Shown one piece after another: positions 18,493-27,688 of a DNA stretch of 64,000 nucleotides. This stretch comes from Acidobacteriota bacterium. GTDB lineage: Bacteria > Acidobacteriota > Terriglobia > Bryobacterales > Bryobacteraceae. The stretch spans positions 24,862 to 88,861 of the forward strand of contig JANXRE010000028.1 in the NCBI GenBank assembly GCA_025353165.1, in the 5' to 3' direction. The notes beneath the pieces are model-generated. The model was not told the origin of the DNA. It worked only from the letters and a program-made list of their open reading frames with translations, and did no database searches. Numbering within the stretch: position 1 is the first letter of the stretch; each line of letters starts with the position of its first letter. The translations under genes were made by a program, and so were the position numbers.

Positions 18493-18972
18493 ATGACTCC
18501 GAAGGTAACTGAAGGCTCTCTAAACGCGCGCGGCCTGAAGTTCGCGATCGTGGTGGCCCGGTTCAATAGCGCCATTACCGAGAGGCTCCTCGCCGGGGCG
18601 CTGGACGCCCTTACGCGGTGCGGAGCGAACGAGGGCGACGTGGAAATCGTCCGGGTTCCGGGATCGTGGGAGATGCCGCTCACCATCAAGACGCTGGCCG
18701 GGCAGAAACGGCACGACGCGGTGATCGCGCTCGGGGCCGTGATCCGCGGCGACACACCGCACTTCGATTACGTGGCGGGCCAGGCCGCTTCCGGGCTGGC
18801 GCAGGCTGCGCTCGAAACTGAAGTTCCCGTCGCATTCGGCGTCCTGACCACCAACACCGTGGAGCAGGCCATGGACCGGGCGGGTCTGAAGTCTGGGAAC
18901 AAGGGGTTCGACGCCGCCATGACCGCCATCGAAATGGCCGATCTTCTGCGCATGCTGCGCGCCGGCCAGTAG
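18493..18972 (+). CDS. ribH: 6,7-dimethyl-8-ribityllumazine synthase
   Basis: RibH condenses 5-amino-6-ribitylaminouracil with dihydroxybutanone phosphate in riboflavin synthesis. The 159-residue length is normal. It shows [13 protein letters not shown] (substrate loop), [24 protein letters not shown] with the phosphate-binding and proton-donor histidine segment, and [12 protein letters not shown]. It is followed two bases later by nusB, the usual ribH-nusB pair. No FMN riboswitch was seen in the short upstream gap. Confidence 0.97.
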   Translation: MTPKVTEGSLNARGLKFAIVVARFNSAITERLLAGALDALTRCGANEGDVEIVRVPGSWEMPLTIKTLAGQKRHDAVIALGAVIRGDTPHFDYVAGQAASGLAQAALETEVPVAFGVLTTNTVEQAMDRAGLKSGNKGFDAAMTAIEMADLLRMLRAGQ

Positions 18973-18974
18973 CC

Positions 18975-19403
18975 ATGCCCGCACGACACCGCTCGCGGCA
19001 GCGCGCTCTTCAGGTCTTATACCAACACGACATCCGGGCGGAGTCGTTGCCCGAAGCGATCGATCACGTTTACGGCGCCCTGCATTCCGAAGACGAGAAC
19101 GCCGGCCGGCCCGAGCCCGATCTGTTCATGGAGGAACTGGCCCGGGGCACGGTGGAGAAGGCCCCCGGCATCGACAAGCTGATCATCGAAAAATCGGCCA
19201 ACTGGAGGCTGGAACGGATGTCGGTAGTGGACCGCAACATCCTGAGATTGGCGATTTACGAGATGTCGAACCTGGACACGCCCCCGCCGGTGGTCATCGA
19301 CGAAGCGATTGAACTGGCGCGCCAGTTCTCCGGAGACGAGTCGATAGCGTTTATTAACGGCGTGCTGGACGCGATCCGCAAAGACCTCAAGCCCAACCAA
19401 TAA
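18975..19403 (+). CDS. nusB: Transcription antitermination factor NusB
   Basis: NusB binds boxA RNA with NusE/S10 to promote antitermination in rRNA operons. The 142-residue all-helical protein begins with the typical RHRSRQRALQVLYQ. It also has IDKLIIEKSANWRLERMSVVDRNILRLAIYE and a C-terminal FINGVLDAI segment, all hallmarks of the family. It starts 2 bp after the ribH stop. It ends just before a hairpin that serves the convergent TonB-receptor gene and may stop transcription both ways. Confidence 0.97.
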   Translation: MPARHRSRQRALQVLYQHDIRAESLPEAIDHVYGALHSEDENAGRPEPDLFMEELARGTVEKAPGIDKLIIEKSANWRLERMSVVDRNILRLAIYEMSNLDTPPPVVIDEAIELARQFSGDESIAFINGVLDAIRKDLKPNQ

Positions 19404-19406
19404 AAA

Positions 19407-19428
19407 CGGGGAGCCCGAAGGCTCCCCG
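19407..19428 (-). terminator. Intrinsic terminator for the TonB-receptor gene, possibly bidirectional
   Basis: Arms CGGGGAGCC and GGCTCCCCG (9 bp, perfect) flank a CGAA loop. On the minus strand the stem is followed by TTTTTATT, a classical rho-independent terminator for the TonB-receptor gene ending at 19454. On the plus strand no T-run follows, so termination of nusB would be weaker. Confidence 0.85.
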
Positions 19429-19453
19429 CGCATATCTGCGACTTATCTAATCC

Positions 19454-22400
19454 TCAGAAGGTGAACTTCGCCGAGATCTGGACGTTCCGAGGGTTGCTCG
19501 AGAACACAGAGTCGGGATGATAGAACGAAGTGTCGGCCGGGTTGAGGAAGTTGTGTACGTTCGTGCCGGTGTAGCCGACGGAGGCCACATCGTTGATGCG
19601 GGACCCCGTGTATTGCGGATGGTTCAAGAGGTTTGAGAACCGGGCTCCGAATTCGAGCTTGTAACCTTCCCTGAATACGTTAAACCGCTTGATGAGGCTG
19701 AAGTCGATGTTCTGGATCGGCATCAGGTGCTCCGTCTGCCGGCCAGCCGTGGCGATCGTTCCCTTGGCTGCGGTGATGTATCGAGCGTCCGAGTTCTTCG
19801 CCAGGTAAGCGACTGTCGCACCCGCGCTGTTCTTGAGGGCCGTCACACCGGAACCGACGTTCACCGTACCGGCTGGATTCAGGATCGACCGGTCGCCGGC
19901 GCTGTCGCCGTTGAGGTTCGCGTCGATCGAGCTCTGAACCGTGACCAGGGTACCGGTCTCGTAGGTGTAGATGGGGGCGGCCTCCCAATTGCCAATCAGG
20001 TTCTTCACCAACCAGTTGCCGTGCTTGAAGTAGGGCAGGTCGTAAACGGCGGCCATCGTGAAGCGATTGCGATGGTCCAGGGCGGAACTGGCGCGCTCGG
20101 CCCTCAGGTTCTGGAAGTCCTGCACGCGGCGCGGGTTGGTGTAGGTGCTGAACACCTCGGCTGTCGAGTTGTCGATGTTGTGGCTGTACGTGTAGGAGCC
20201 CACGAACTGCAAGCCGTTGTTGAACCGGCGGTTCACCTGCGTCGCCAGGCCGTGATAAGTGGAAGCGCCCATCGGCATGAAGCCGACGATGTTGGTGTGG
20301 AATCCCGCGTCCAGGTATTGCGGAAGGAAGCGGCCACGGCCTGCGCTCGGCGTGTTGTAGGCCCTGGTGAGCGCCGACAGCGTGTTGGTGAGACCGTCCA
20401 GCGTAGCCTGTGACGGAGCCTGTAGGTAAACAGGCAGCGCATTCGAGGAATTCACAACCGAACCGACATTGATGCGGTCCTGAATAGGCAGGTTGAGACC
20501 GCGGGTACCCAGATAGCGGACCTCGAGGGTGTAGTTCTCATGCCACACCCGCTGGATGCCGAAGTTCCATTGAATGGACTTCGGAAGTTTCTGGTCGGGG
20601 ATGTAGCCGCCGGTTGTAGCGCGCGCGCTGGCTTGGCTGAGGGATTCCGACGAGGCGTTGTTCGGGATACCACCGCCGGCGAGGAACCCGCCGCCTGGGT
20701 TGCCACCGACGTCTACCGTCTGCTGGAACTGAGGGGCCGCCGAGAGGATGCCGAGGTTGTCGAACAGCTTGTCGTAGTTGATCCCGAACCCGGCGCGAAT
20801 CGAGGTTGTTCCGGTCTTGCCCGGCGAATAAGCGATGCCGATACGCGGTTCAAAATTCATGTTCTGCGGCTTCGGCTCGCCGAAGGTGATTAACCCCGGA
20901 ACGTTGGAGATGGAGTTGACGGACTGGAGACGCTCGCCGTACGGAATCGTCGTGCGCTCATAGCGAACGCCCAGGTTGAGAGTGAGATTCGGGCGGATCT
21001 TCCAGGAGTCGTTCCCGTATGCGCCGAACAGGATCTGGTCCCCGTAGTAAATAAAGTTGCCCGTCGTCCGCTCGGCGAAATATGGGATGTTGTCCAGTAG
21101 AAAGTTTTCCATGGTGTCCCAGTCGTAGTCGCCGCGGCCACGCTGAGTAAAGCTCTGCGGGCTGATGTATTTCCGGAAGTCCCCGCCGAAGCTCAACGTG
21201 TGCGCTCCCTTCAACCAGGAGACGTTATCGGTGATCTGGTAAAGGTTCTGGATGGTCTCCTGGGGAGCGTTCGGGTCAGGACCGATATTCACACCCAGGT
21301 CGTCGATCGTCAGGTTCGGGAAGGCATCGAGCCCCGGAACCTTCTGAGTTCCCACAGCGGTGATCTGCGAGTAGCGGTTGAAGCCCAGCCGGAACTCGTT
21401 GGTCAGCGCGGGCGAGAAGTTGTGAAACTCCGTCAGGGTCGCGAGGTAGTTGGGCTGAACCAGCGGAAGCCAGAACGTCGGCAGGGTAGCGTTCGTGTCC
21501 TGACCTGTCGAGTTGTTCCGCACGTACCTGCCACGGAGGCTGTCTTTATCGCTGAGGTTGTAATCGACCGAAGCCAGATAGGTGTAAAAATTCGTGTAAT
21601 TGGGCGCGAGGAACGAGTACTGCCCGAGCTCAATTGTCTTTCCGCCGACCACTGGGAATGCGCCGTTCGGGGTGATGGAAGGATCCACCGCCGTGGTCTG
21701 GGCCGGCAGATATTGCTTGAGAACGCCCAAGTTGTTTGGGTTGATGCCCGGAATGCTCGCCAGAGCGTCGTAGCCGGCCTGGGTTGGGGCGAAGATCTGG
21801 CCGCCGGAGCCGGACCCGCCGACTGGGTTGTACTCGGCATTGGCGTAGAAGAACAACTTGTTCTGGAGAATCGGGCCGCCAAGGGTTCCACCGAAACGGT
21901 TGTTGTCGAATCGCGGATGCGGGTCGATGCCCTGGACGATGGACTGTTGATCGGCCGCGTTGAGGTTGCGATTGCTCAAGTATTCGTACCCGGAACCGTG
22001 GAACGTATTGGTGCCGCTCTTGAGAATCTGATTGAACTGACCGCCGGAAGAAGCGCCGTATTGCGCGGAAAACTGGTTCTGAAGAATCGAGAACTCCTCC
22101 ACCGCATCGTTGGGGATGGCGGCGAGCGGTCCGGTGACGCTCTTGCTATTGTTGTCGATACCTTCGATGGTGAAGTTGTTGTTGCGGGGCCGCTGGCCGC
22201 CGACCGAGGGGCCCGTGCCGACGCCGACCGCACCGCTGCTGGAAACGCCGGACGAATAAAGCGCTAGGTTCAGAACGCCGGAACCGCTACTCGTCGTCGG
22301 AAGGTCGGCCAAGTCCCGCGCGTTAAACGTGGTTTGCACTTGGGCCGTGGTCGTGTCGATCGTCACGGCAGCGCCGGAGACTTCGACTATCGTCTTGGAC

Positions 22401-22753
22401 TCGCCGACCTGGAGCGTGACGTTTGCTGTAGCGGTCACGTTCAGGTTCACGTTTAGAGCTTTGACCTGCGCCGCGCTAAACCCCGGCGCGGTGACTGTGA
22501 CGTCATAGGTTCCCGTAGCGAGATTCCGTAGACGGTACTGGCCGGCGCTCGAAGTAACTGTAGTGGTCTGGACGCTTGTCCCAGTGTTCTTTGCCGTTAC
22601 GCTCGCGTTCGGAACCGCGGCGCCCGTGGTGTCGTACACGGTCCCGACGAGTTCGCCAGACACCGCTTGGGCGTATAGAGTACTCGGTCCGGACGAAACC
22701 AGCAGCACGGCCGTCGCGAGAACAACGAGGAAGATGGTCAATAAACGGTTCAT
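19454..22753 (-). CDS. TonB-dependent receptor with carboxypeptidase-regulatory-like domain
   Basis: The 1099-residue outer-membrane protein resembles the Oar-like TonB-dependent receptors abundant in Acidobacteriota. It has a signal peptide (1-28), a CarboxypepD_reg/CnaB-like domain (about 30-110, GTVYDTTGAAVPNASVTAKN), and a plug (about 125-245, with PSVGGQRPRNNNFTIEGIDNN). A long beta-barrel follows, ending in ...QISAKFTF with the C-terminal phenylalanine typical of outer-membrane barrels. No TonB box is obvious. A good ribosome site (AAAGGA) precedes ATG 22753. The ligand is unknown; a large hydrophobic or glycan substrate is possible. It stands alone, with its own terminator. Confidence 0.9.
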   Translation of the reverse strand: MNRLLTIFLVVLATAVLLVSSGPSTLYAQAVSGELVGTVYDTTGAAVPNASVTAKNTGTSVQTTTVTSSAGQYRLRNLATGTYDVTVTAPGFSAAQVKALNVNLNVTATANVTLQVGESKTIVEVSGAAVTIDTTTAQVQTTFNARDLADLPTTSSGSGVLNLALYSSGVSSSGAVGVGTGPSVGGQRPRNNNFTIEGIDNNSKSVTGPLAAIPNDAVEEFSILQNQFSAQYGASSGGQFNQILKSGTNTFHGSGYEYLSNRNLNAADQQSIVQGIDPHPRFDNNRFGGTLGGPILQNKLFFYANAEYNPVGGSGSGGQIFAPTQAGYDALASIPGINPNNLGVLKQYLPAQTTAVDPSITPNGAFPVVGGKTIELGQYSFLAPNYTNFYTYLASVDYNLSDKDSLRGRYVRNNSTGQDTNATLPTFWLPLVQPNYLATLTEFHNFSPALTNEFRLGFNRYSQITAVGTQKVPGLDAFPNLTIDDLGVNIGPDPNAPQETIQNLYQITDNVSWLKGAHTLSFGGDFRKYISPQSFTQRGRGDYDWDTMENFLLDNIPYFAERTTGNFIYYGDQILFGAYGNDSWKIRPNLTLNLGVRYERTTIPYGERLQSVNSISNVPGLITFGEPKPQNMNFEPRIGIAYSPGKTGTTSIRAGFGINYDKLFDNLGILSAAPQFQQTVDVGGNPGGGFLAGGGIPNNASSESLSQASARATTGGYIPDQKLPKSIQWNFGIQRVWHENYTLEVRYLGTRGLNLPIQDRINVGSVVNSSNALPVYLQAPSQATLDGLTNTLSALTRAYNTPSAGRGRFLPQYLDAGFHTNIVGFMPMGASTYHGLATQVNRRFNNGLQFVGSYTYSHNIDNSTAEVFSTYTNPRRVQDFQNLRAERASSALDHRNRFTMAAVYDLPYFKHGNWLVKNLIGNWEAAPIYTYETGTLVTVQSSIDANLNGDSAGDRSILNPAGTVNVGSGVTALKNSAGATVAYLAKNSDARYITAAKGTIATAGRQTEHLMPIQNIDFSLIKRFNVFREGYKLEFGARFSNLLNHPQYTGSRINDVASVGYTGTNVHNFLNPADTSFYHPDSVFSSNPRNVQISAKFTF

Positions 22754-23074
22754 TACATTCCTTTCGCAAAATGCGCTCTAGCTTTTACCTTACCGCGTCT
22801 GAAGAAAAGGTCAAGTCCATTTTTTTCAATCGTTTGCCGCCCGTAACCGAACTTCCATATTCTGTAGAGCGATCCGGATTTCTGGAGTCTGGAAGCGCCT
22901 TTCTTTCAGCTGCTTACGTCGGAGATAAAACCTGTCTGACCTCTGAATTATTGGATTTGGTACGAAAGCCGCTTCGGAAACATTTTCCACCACTTCATAG
23001 TGGTGCTTATTATCTGACCCCGGGCGAAGCATAAACTAAGTTAATGTGTTATCATCTGCCAAGAGGCTGATTGA
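22754..23074. other. Divergent AT-rich intergenic region
   Basis: This 321-bp gap separates the divergent TonB-receptor gene and the small Tudor-like gene. It is distinctly more AT-rich than its surroundings and must contain both promoters. I could not assign a convincing -35/-10 pair or operator, and I see no small gene in it. Confidence 0.5.
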
Positions 23075-23305
23075 ATGGCGAGCAAGCCCCCATTTCCCAA
23101 GGCGACACAGGTCGAACACACGAAGTTTGGTCTAGGTGCCGTCACCGAAACGACCGACGAACACATTACCATTAAGTTCGACGATCACGGCGAGAAGAAA
23201 TTCGTCCGCTCAATCGTCGAGCCGGCGCTCAAGAAGAGCGACCGTCAACCGCCGGTCGAGAAACGCCGCGCCGCGCGTAAGAAGGCGGCGGCTCCAGCCG
23301 CTTAG
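23075..23305 (+). CDS. Small Tudor-like protein with basic tail
   Basis: The 76-residue protein has a core VEHTKFGLGAVTETTDEH-I-T-I-KFDDHGEKKFV that resembles the Tudor/SH3-like C-terminal domain of UvrD/PcrA helicases (pattern HxKFGxGxV...F). An alanine/lysine/arginine-rich tail (KRRAARKKAAAPAA) follows, of a kind seen in nucleic-acid-binding proteins. That suggests RNA polymerase, DNA or RNA binding, by inference only. Upstream lies the AT-rich gap, and an AGAGGC stretch is the likely ribosome site. Its stop overlaps the convergent YdjC gene by 4 bp. Confidence 0.75.
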   Translation: MASKPPFPKATQVEHTKFGLGAVTETTDEHITIKFDDHGEKKFVRSIVEPALKKSDRQPPVEKRRAARKKAAAPAA

Positions 23306-24030
23306 CGCCCGCCATATCGCGCCAGCGCGACCCCGTTCCGCTCCATCGATTCCCGCACCAACGGTCCGGTGAGCGCCCGCAGTTCGCGTTCCCGGCTCTC
23401 CGTCAGGCGCGTTCCGGCCTGCCGTAATTCGGCCGTGCAGAACCCCGGATGGCACATGAACTCGGTCGTCCCTTCGGGGAGCGCGGAGACGATCGCGGCC
23501 AACCCGGCGCCGTCAAACTTGCCCGTCACCCGGAACCCCGCGAAGTGATCCGTCGAGCGCAACCCGTGGCGGGAAAGAACGCGCCGGAAGTGCGGCCGCA
23601 GTAGTCTCACCAACGGCTGCCGTACCCACAAAATCCCGAACTCCTCCGCGAGCCGCGCGACGGCGTCGAGAACCGGAGGCAGCAGGTGCGTGTGCTTGTG
23701 CGTATCGATATGCGAAGGCTCCACCCCGGCGTCCAGGATTTTCAGGATCTGGCTCTTCATCCGGCCGTACAAATCCAGCCGCCGCAAAGCCATCGCCTGC
23801 ATCAACTGAGACACAGTCGAGGGATACCCCGGCATCCCCACCAGCACCAGGTGACAGCCCACGTCGAGCGACGGATTCTCGCGGGCGAGCAGCACCGCGT
23901 CGTCAAACGCGGGCCCGTCCGCCATCAAAGTTGTCGCGGTCAGAATGCCGTTGCGGTGCGCTTCGACGATTCCCGCGTTGACGTCCTTCGTAAAGCCGAA
24001 ATCGTCGGCGTTGACAATCAGCCGCTTCAA
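23302..24030 (-). CDS. YdjC/ChbG-family carbohydrate deacetylase (HpnK-like)
   Basis: The family removes acetyl groups from N-acetylated sugars with a divalent metal. The HpnK branch acts in hopanoid biosynthesis. The 242-residue protein shows IVNADDFGFT near the N-terminus (catalytic and metal aspartates) and the metal ligands in VGCHLVL and HIDTHKHTHLLP. The start is a TTG at 24030, overlapping the MCE gene stop as TTGA. A more usual ATG is not available. The linkage to a lipid-transport operon favours a lipid or hopanoid role, but no other hpn genes are near. Confidence 0.82.
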   Translation of the reverse strand: MKRLIVNADDFGFTKDVNAGIVEAHRNGILTATTLMADGPAFDDAVLLARENPSLDVGCHLVLVGMPGYPSTVSQLMQAMALRRLDLYGRMKSQILKILDAGVEPSHIDTHKHTHLLPPVLDAVARLAEEFGILWVRQPLVRLLRPHFRRVLSRHGLRSTDHFAGFRVTGKFDGAGLAAIVSALPEGTTEFMCHPGFCTAELRQAGTRLTESRERELRALTGPLVRESMERNGVALARYGGR

Positions 24031-25100
24031 AAAAGTCCCAGCTTGATGTGCAGGAACTTCTTCGGGTTGGTCCGGAAATCCTGCATCAGCAAGTTCATCT
24101 CTCGCGTGGTGCCGTTCAGGTTGTCGTAGAGCTGCTGGTTCACCAGCAACTGGCCCACGGTGCCCTGCCCCGAGTTAATCTTGTCGAGGATCAAGTCCAT
24201 CTTGCCGATCGTCGCGACGAGTTGATTGTGTAAGTCGTCGCTGTTGATCAGCTTGCCGATGGTGCCTTTTCCGGAATCGATCTCGCCGATGACCTTCCGC
24301 AGGTCGGCGATAACGCCGCGCGCCTCGTCATACAGTGCTGGATCCTTGAGCAATTTGCCGGCAGCGCCCTGGCCCTGCTGCAACCCGTCAAGGATCCCGT
24401 TCACACGGGTGAGAGAGGCGCGAACATCTTTGTACAGCGTATCGTCGTTCATCAGGCGTCCGAGCGTCCCCTTGTTGCTGGTGAGGGCCGTGACCGCCTT
24501 CTGGGTTTCACTCATGATCGCGAGGACGCGGTCGTAGAGCTCCTCGTCCACCAGCAGCTTGCCGATGCTTCCCTTGCCGCCCTCGACCAGGCCGACGACC
24601 ACATCCACACGCTTCAGGATGCCCTGCAACTGCACCAGCAGATTGTTGCCCTGGTCCATGAAATCGTTGAAATCCGGCACTTCCACCGCCCGGATTTCCG
24701 AGCCGTCCTTCACCGTCTCCTTGCTCCGGCCCTTCTTGATGTTCATGAACTTGGAGCCGAGCACGTTCTCCGCGCCGATGCCCGCCCTCGAATCGGCCGG
24801 AATCTGCTGTAGGAATTTCGCGCCGATGGACATTTCCATTCGGACGATTCTGCCGGGCTGCGTGGACCCCGTCAGCACGATGCGATCCACCTTGCCGATG
24901 CCAATTCCATTCAGCCGCACGGGAGAACTCTCCGCCAGCGCCGCGGCATCGTTCATGTAAGTGAAAACGCGAGCCTGGCTTTCAAAGATCGAGCCACTGC
25001 CCGTCAGCAGAAAGATCAGGACGCCGAGAATGATCAGGGCGACAATCGCCGTCGCTCCGACTTTGAGGCGCGCCCACTGCGCTTTTTTCTGAATTGGCAT
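24027..25100 (-). CDS. mlaD: MCE/MlaD-family lipid-transport protein with five 34-residue repeats
   Basis: MlaD-type proteins are anchored in the inner membrane and pass lipids between membranes with an MlaEF ABC transporter. The 357-residue protein has one N-terminal helix (residues 14-33) and an MCE domain (about 40-120). Five tandem repeats of the pattern GxGxxGxLxxDxxLYDxL follow, their central glycines at 177, 211, 245, 279 and 313, exactly 34 residues apart. The repeats are probably a helical stalk or needle. The ATG overlaps the ATPase gene stop by one base (TGATG). Confidence 0.92.
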   Translation of the reverse strand: MPIQKKAQWARLKVGATAIVALIILGVLIFLLTGSGSIFESQARVFTYMNDAAALAESSPVRLNGIGIGKVDRIVLTGSTQPGRIVRMEMSIGAKFLQQIPADSRAGIGAENVLGSKFMNIKKGRSKETVKDGSEIRAVEVPDFNDFMDQGNNLLVQLQGILKRVDVVVGLVEGGKGSIGKLLVDEELYDRVLAIMSETQKAVTALTSNKGTLGRLMNDDTLYKDVRASLTRVNGILDGLQQGQGAAGKLLKDPALYDEARGVIADLRKVIGEIDSGKGTIGKLINSDDLHNQLVATIGKMDLILDKINSGQGTVGQLLVNQQLYDNLNGTTREMNLLMQDFRTNPKKFLHIKLGLF

Positions 25101-25927
25101 CAGCGTTTCACGAACTTGGACACGTAAGGATCGTCCGCGGCTTTCAGTTCTTCCTCCGTTCCTTCGAACGCCAGACGGCCTTCCTGCAGCACCATGAAGA
25201 TGGTTTTCAGACCGTTCTCCTCCGCCCCGTTGGATGAGGCGCGCTCAAGATCGCCACTGTGGGGATTGTAGCGATAATTCGCCATCAATTGCCCGTCCTG
25301 GTAGCGGTGAGTCGCCATCATCGCGGCCGCGTTGCGCGTGTCTCTCTCCTTTACGATGAGCGCGATGATGGTGTTCGCGGTTATCGGATCGAGGCCCGCC
25401 GTCGGCGAATCGTACAGGACCAGCTCGGGTTCGGTGACCACGGCCCGTGCGATGCCGACCCTCCGGCGCATCCCGCCCGACAGTTCGCTCGGGTACTGCT
25501 CCAGCGTCTGTTCGAGTTCCACGAATCGCAGAGTTTCGCGAACACGGTTTTCGATGGCATCGGGCTTTTCCGGCTTCGCGCCCCGCTGGTTTACGAGAGG
25601 GTACGACACGTTCTCGTCGATAGTCAGCGAGTCAAACAAGCCGCCCTCCTGAAATAGAAAGCCGATGCGCCCGCGAATGTCGAACAACTCCCCCTCGCTC
25701 AATGCGGTAATGTCCCGCCCGAAAACCAGCACTCTGCCGGCGCCGGCGCGAACTAGGCCGACCGCCGTCTTCAGCAGCACGGTCTTGCCGCTGCCCGAAG
25801 CCCCGAGCAGGATGCGTGTTTCGCCGCGGCGCATTTCAAAACTGATGCCGTCCAACGCCGCCACATCCTCGTAGTGAACGCTGACGTTTTCAAAGCGAAG
25901 TACCGGTTGATTGGAGTCTTCCGTCAT
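25100..25927 (-). CDS. mlaF: MlaF-type ABC transporter ATPase
   Basis: This 275-residue ATPase should energise lipid movement through MlaE/MlaD. It shows Walker A GASGSGKT, a Q-loop LFQEGG, the signature LSGGMRRR, Walker B LVLYDSPTAGLD and the H-loop ATHRYQD. An insertion of about 35 residues after the H-loop (NPHSGDLERASSNGAEEN) is larger than in E. coli MlaF. The start at ATG 25927 overlaps the mlaE stop as ATGA. An apparent longer reading frame to 26773 is antisense/out-of-frame to mlaE and is not used. Confidence 0.93.
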   Translation of the reverse strand: MTEDSNQPVLRFENVSVHYEDVAALDGISFEMRRGETRILLGASGSGKTVLLKTAVGLVRAGAGRVLVFGRDITALSEGELFDIRGRIGFLFQEGGLFDSLTIDENVSYPLVNQRGAKPEKPDAIENRVRETLRFVELEQTLEQYPSELSGGMRRRVGIARAVVTEPELVLYDSPTAGLDPITANTIIALIVKERDTRNAAAMMATHRYQDGQLMANYRYNPHSGDLERASSNGAEENGLKTIFMVLQEGRLAFEGTEEELKAADDPYVSKFVKR

Positions 25928-26682
25928 GAAAGGTTGAGGAAGATGCGGCCGATGAAAAACGTCGTCACGATAATCCAGATGGAGGAGACCACCACCGCCT
26001 GCGTGGTGGACCGGCCCACGCCTTGCGTCCCGCCCGTGGTCTGCATTCCAAAATAGCAGCCGACGAGAGAAATGATGATCGCGAACACGAAAGGCTTCAA
26101 GATCCCCTGCACGACGTCGTTGTATTCGAGCGCCTTCCAGGCCGTGTTCCAGTACTGCGCCGGCGCCATATTCAGCATGCCCTCCGAGACGACGAAACCG
26201 CCGAACATGCCCATCAAGTCGGAGATGATCGTGAGCAGCGGGAGCATCGTCGCGGTTGCGATCAGGCGCGGCGTGACCAGCTTCTGAATGGGGTCGGTTC
26301 CCAACGCGCGCATGGCGTCGATCTGCTCGGTCACTTTCATGGAACCGAGTTCCGAAGCGATGCCCGCGGCATTCCGGCCGGACACCATCAAGGCGGTCAG
26401 GACGGGCCCCAGTTCGCGAACGAGCGTGATGCACAGGACCGGGGCAACTTGCCCTGTCGCGCCATAAGTGGACAGGGCGCGCGCAAGTTGCATGGCCATG
26501 ACCGCGCCCGTAAAGAACCCCGTCAGAATGACGACCGGCAAACTGCCGACGCCGATCGAATCCATCTGAAGCAGAATATCGCGTGCGTAATGCGGGGAGC
26601 GGAAGACGTTTTTCCCGGCCTTCCCTGCAATGGCGACGAAGTCCTGCATGGCCTGGACAGGCCCCTTCAGAAAGTCGAGCAA
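25924..26682 (-). CDS. mlaE: MlaE-type ABC transporter permease
   Basis: The permease of the Mla-like phospholipid transporter, 252 residues with about five membrane helices. The family signature appears as LVRELGPVLTALMVSGRNAAGIASELGSMKVTEQIDAM. The start is a TTG at 26682 with AGAGGAA upstream. It is the first gene of mlaE-mlaF-mlaD-ydjC, all joined by 1-4 bp overlaps. The operon lacks mlaB and mlaC. The promoter must lie in the 49-bp gap to the divergent P1 peptidase gene. Confidence 0.94.
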   Translation of the reverse strand: MLDFLKGPVQAMQDFVAIAGKAGKNVFRSPHYARDILLQMDSIGVGSLPVVILTGFFTGAVMAMQLARALSTYGATGQVAPVLCITLVRELGPVLTALMVSGRNAAGIASELGSMKVTEQIDAMRALGTDPIQKLVTPRLIATATMLPLLTIISDLMGMFGGFVVSEGMLNMAPAQYWNTAWKALEYNDVVQGILKPFVFAIIISLVGCYFGMQTTGGTQGVGRSTTQAVVVSSIWIIVTTFFIGRIFLNLS

Positions 26683-26731
26683 GCGGTTCCTCTAACCTTT
26701 CGATGCTAGCATACGAGTTTGGAATGACCCC

Positions 26732-27688
26732 ATGAAAGGACTTACGGATATTCCCGGCATCCGGGTTGGGCATGCCTCCGATCTAGACGCGATCACGGGG
26801 TGCACCGTGATCCTCTGCGAGGGCGGCGCGGTGGCGGGCGTGGATGTTCGGGGCTCGGCGACGGGCACCGAGGAATTCGGGCTGCTAGAGCCGTGGCACG
26901 TTACGGGGCGCATTCATGCGGTGGTATTCGCCGGTGGCAGCGCTTTCGGGTTGGAGGCCTGCTCGGGCGTGCGGCGGTTTCTCGAACACAAAGGGATTGG
27001 TTATCAGACCGGGTATGCGCGGGTTCCGCTGGTCGCCGGCGCGATCATTTACGATCTCGGGATTGGGAAAGCGAATGTGCGGCCGACGCGCGAAATGGGC
27101 GAATCCGCGGCAGCCGCGGCGACCGATCAGGCCGTGGCGGAGGGTGCGGCCGGCGCCGGCACGGGCGCGACGGCCGGCAAGATGCTCGGGATGAAGAACG
27201 CCATGAAGTCGGGCCTGGGCTGCTGGACCGTCGAGCTGTCCGGCGGCCTGCTGGTATCGGCGCTCGCGGTGGTGAACCCGGCGGGCGACGTGATCGATCC
27301 GTCAAACGGAAAGATCGTGGCGGGCGCTCGGGTTGCGCCAGATTCGATGGAGTTTCTGAACAGCGCGCGCTACGTGATGCAAGGACAGCGGGCGGGCGCG
27401 GCGAAAGAGAACACGACCCTCGTGTTGGTTGCGACGAACGCGGCGCTGGACAAGGTGCAGGCGGGCAAGCTGGCCGCGCTCGCGTCGTTGGGCGTGGCGC
27501 GCACGATTTCGCCGGTGAATATGACGGTGGATGGCGATGTCACGATCGCGCTCAGCGTAGGATCTTTGAAGGCGGGTGTGGATCAGCTAGGGGTGGCTGC
27601 GGCCGAGGCTGTTTCGCACGCGATTCTGCGCGCGGTCCGATTAGCGCCGTCCATGGGCGGCGTCCCCGGCCTGAAGGACCATCGCTAG
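26732..27688 (+). CDS. P1-family peptidase (DmpA-like, beta-aminopeptidase/esterase)
   Basis: P1 (DmpA) peptidases are N-terminal-nucleophile hydrolases that cut themselves into two chains and release N-terminal amino acids or beta-amino acids. The 318-residue protein begins ITDIPGIRVGH-like (GLTDIPGIRVGHASD), shows VDVRGSATGT and VFAGGSAFGLE, and has NTTLVLVATNAAL as the likely self-cleavage and nucleophile site. No signal peptide is seen. It is monocistronic; the stop is followed at once by a REP-like repeat and the convergent DSD1-type gene, whose frame ends 4 bp inside it. Confidence 0.88.
   Translation: MKGLTDIPGIRVGHASDLDAITGCTVILCEGGAVAGVDVRGSATGTEEFGLLEPWHVTGRIHAVVFAGGSAFGLEACSGVRRFLEHKGIGYQTGYARVPLVAGAIIYDLGIGKANVRPTREMGESAAAAATDQAVAEGAAGAGTGATAGKMLGMKNAMKSGLGCWTVELSGGLLVSALAVVNPAGDVIDPSNGKIVAGARVAPDSMEFLNSARYVMQGQRAGAAKENTTLVLVATNAALDKVQAGKLAALASLGVARTISPVNMTVDGDVTIALSVGSLKAGVDQLGVAAAEAVSHAILRAVRLAPSMGGVPGLKDHR

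Noticed and set aside
25928..26773. N-terminal extension of the MlaF ATPase to 26773
   Set aside because: It runs over mlaE in another frame; the extra part has no ABC features, and ATG 25927 gives a normal ATPase with an ATGA overlap.
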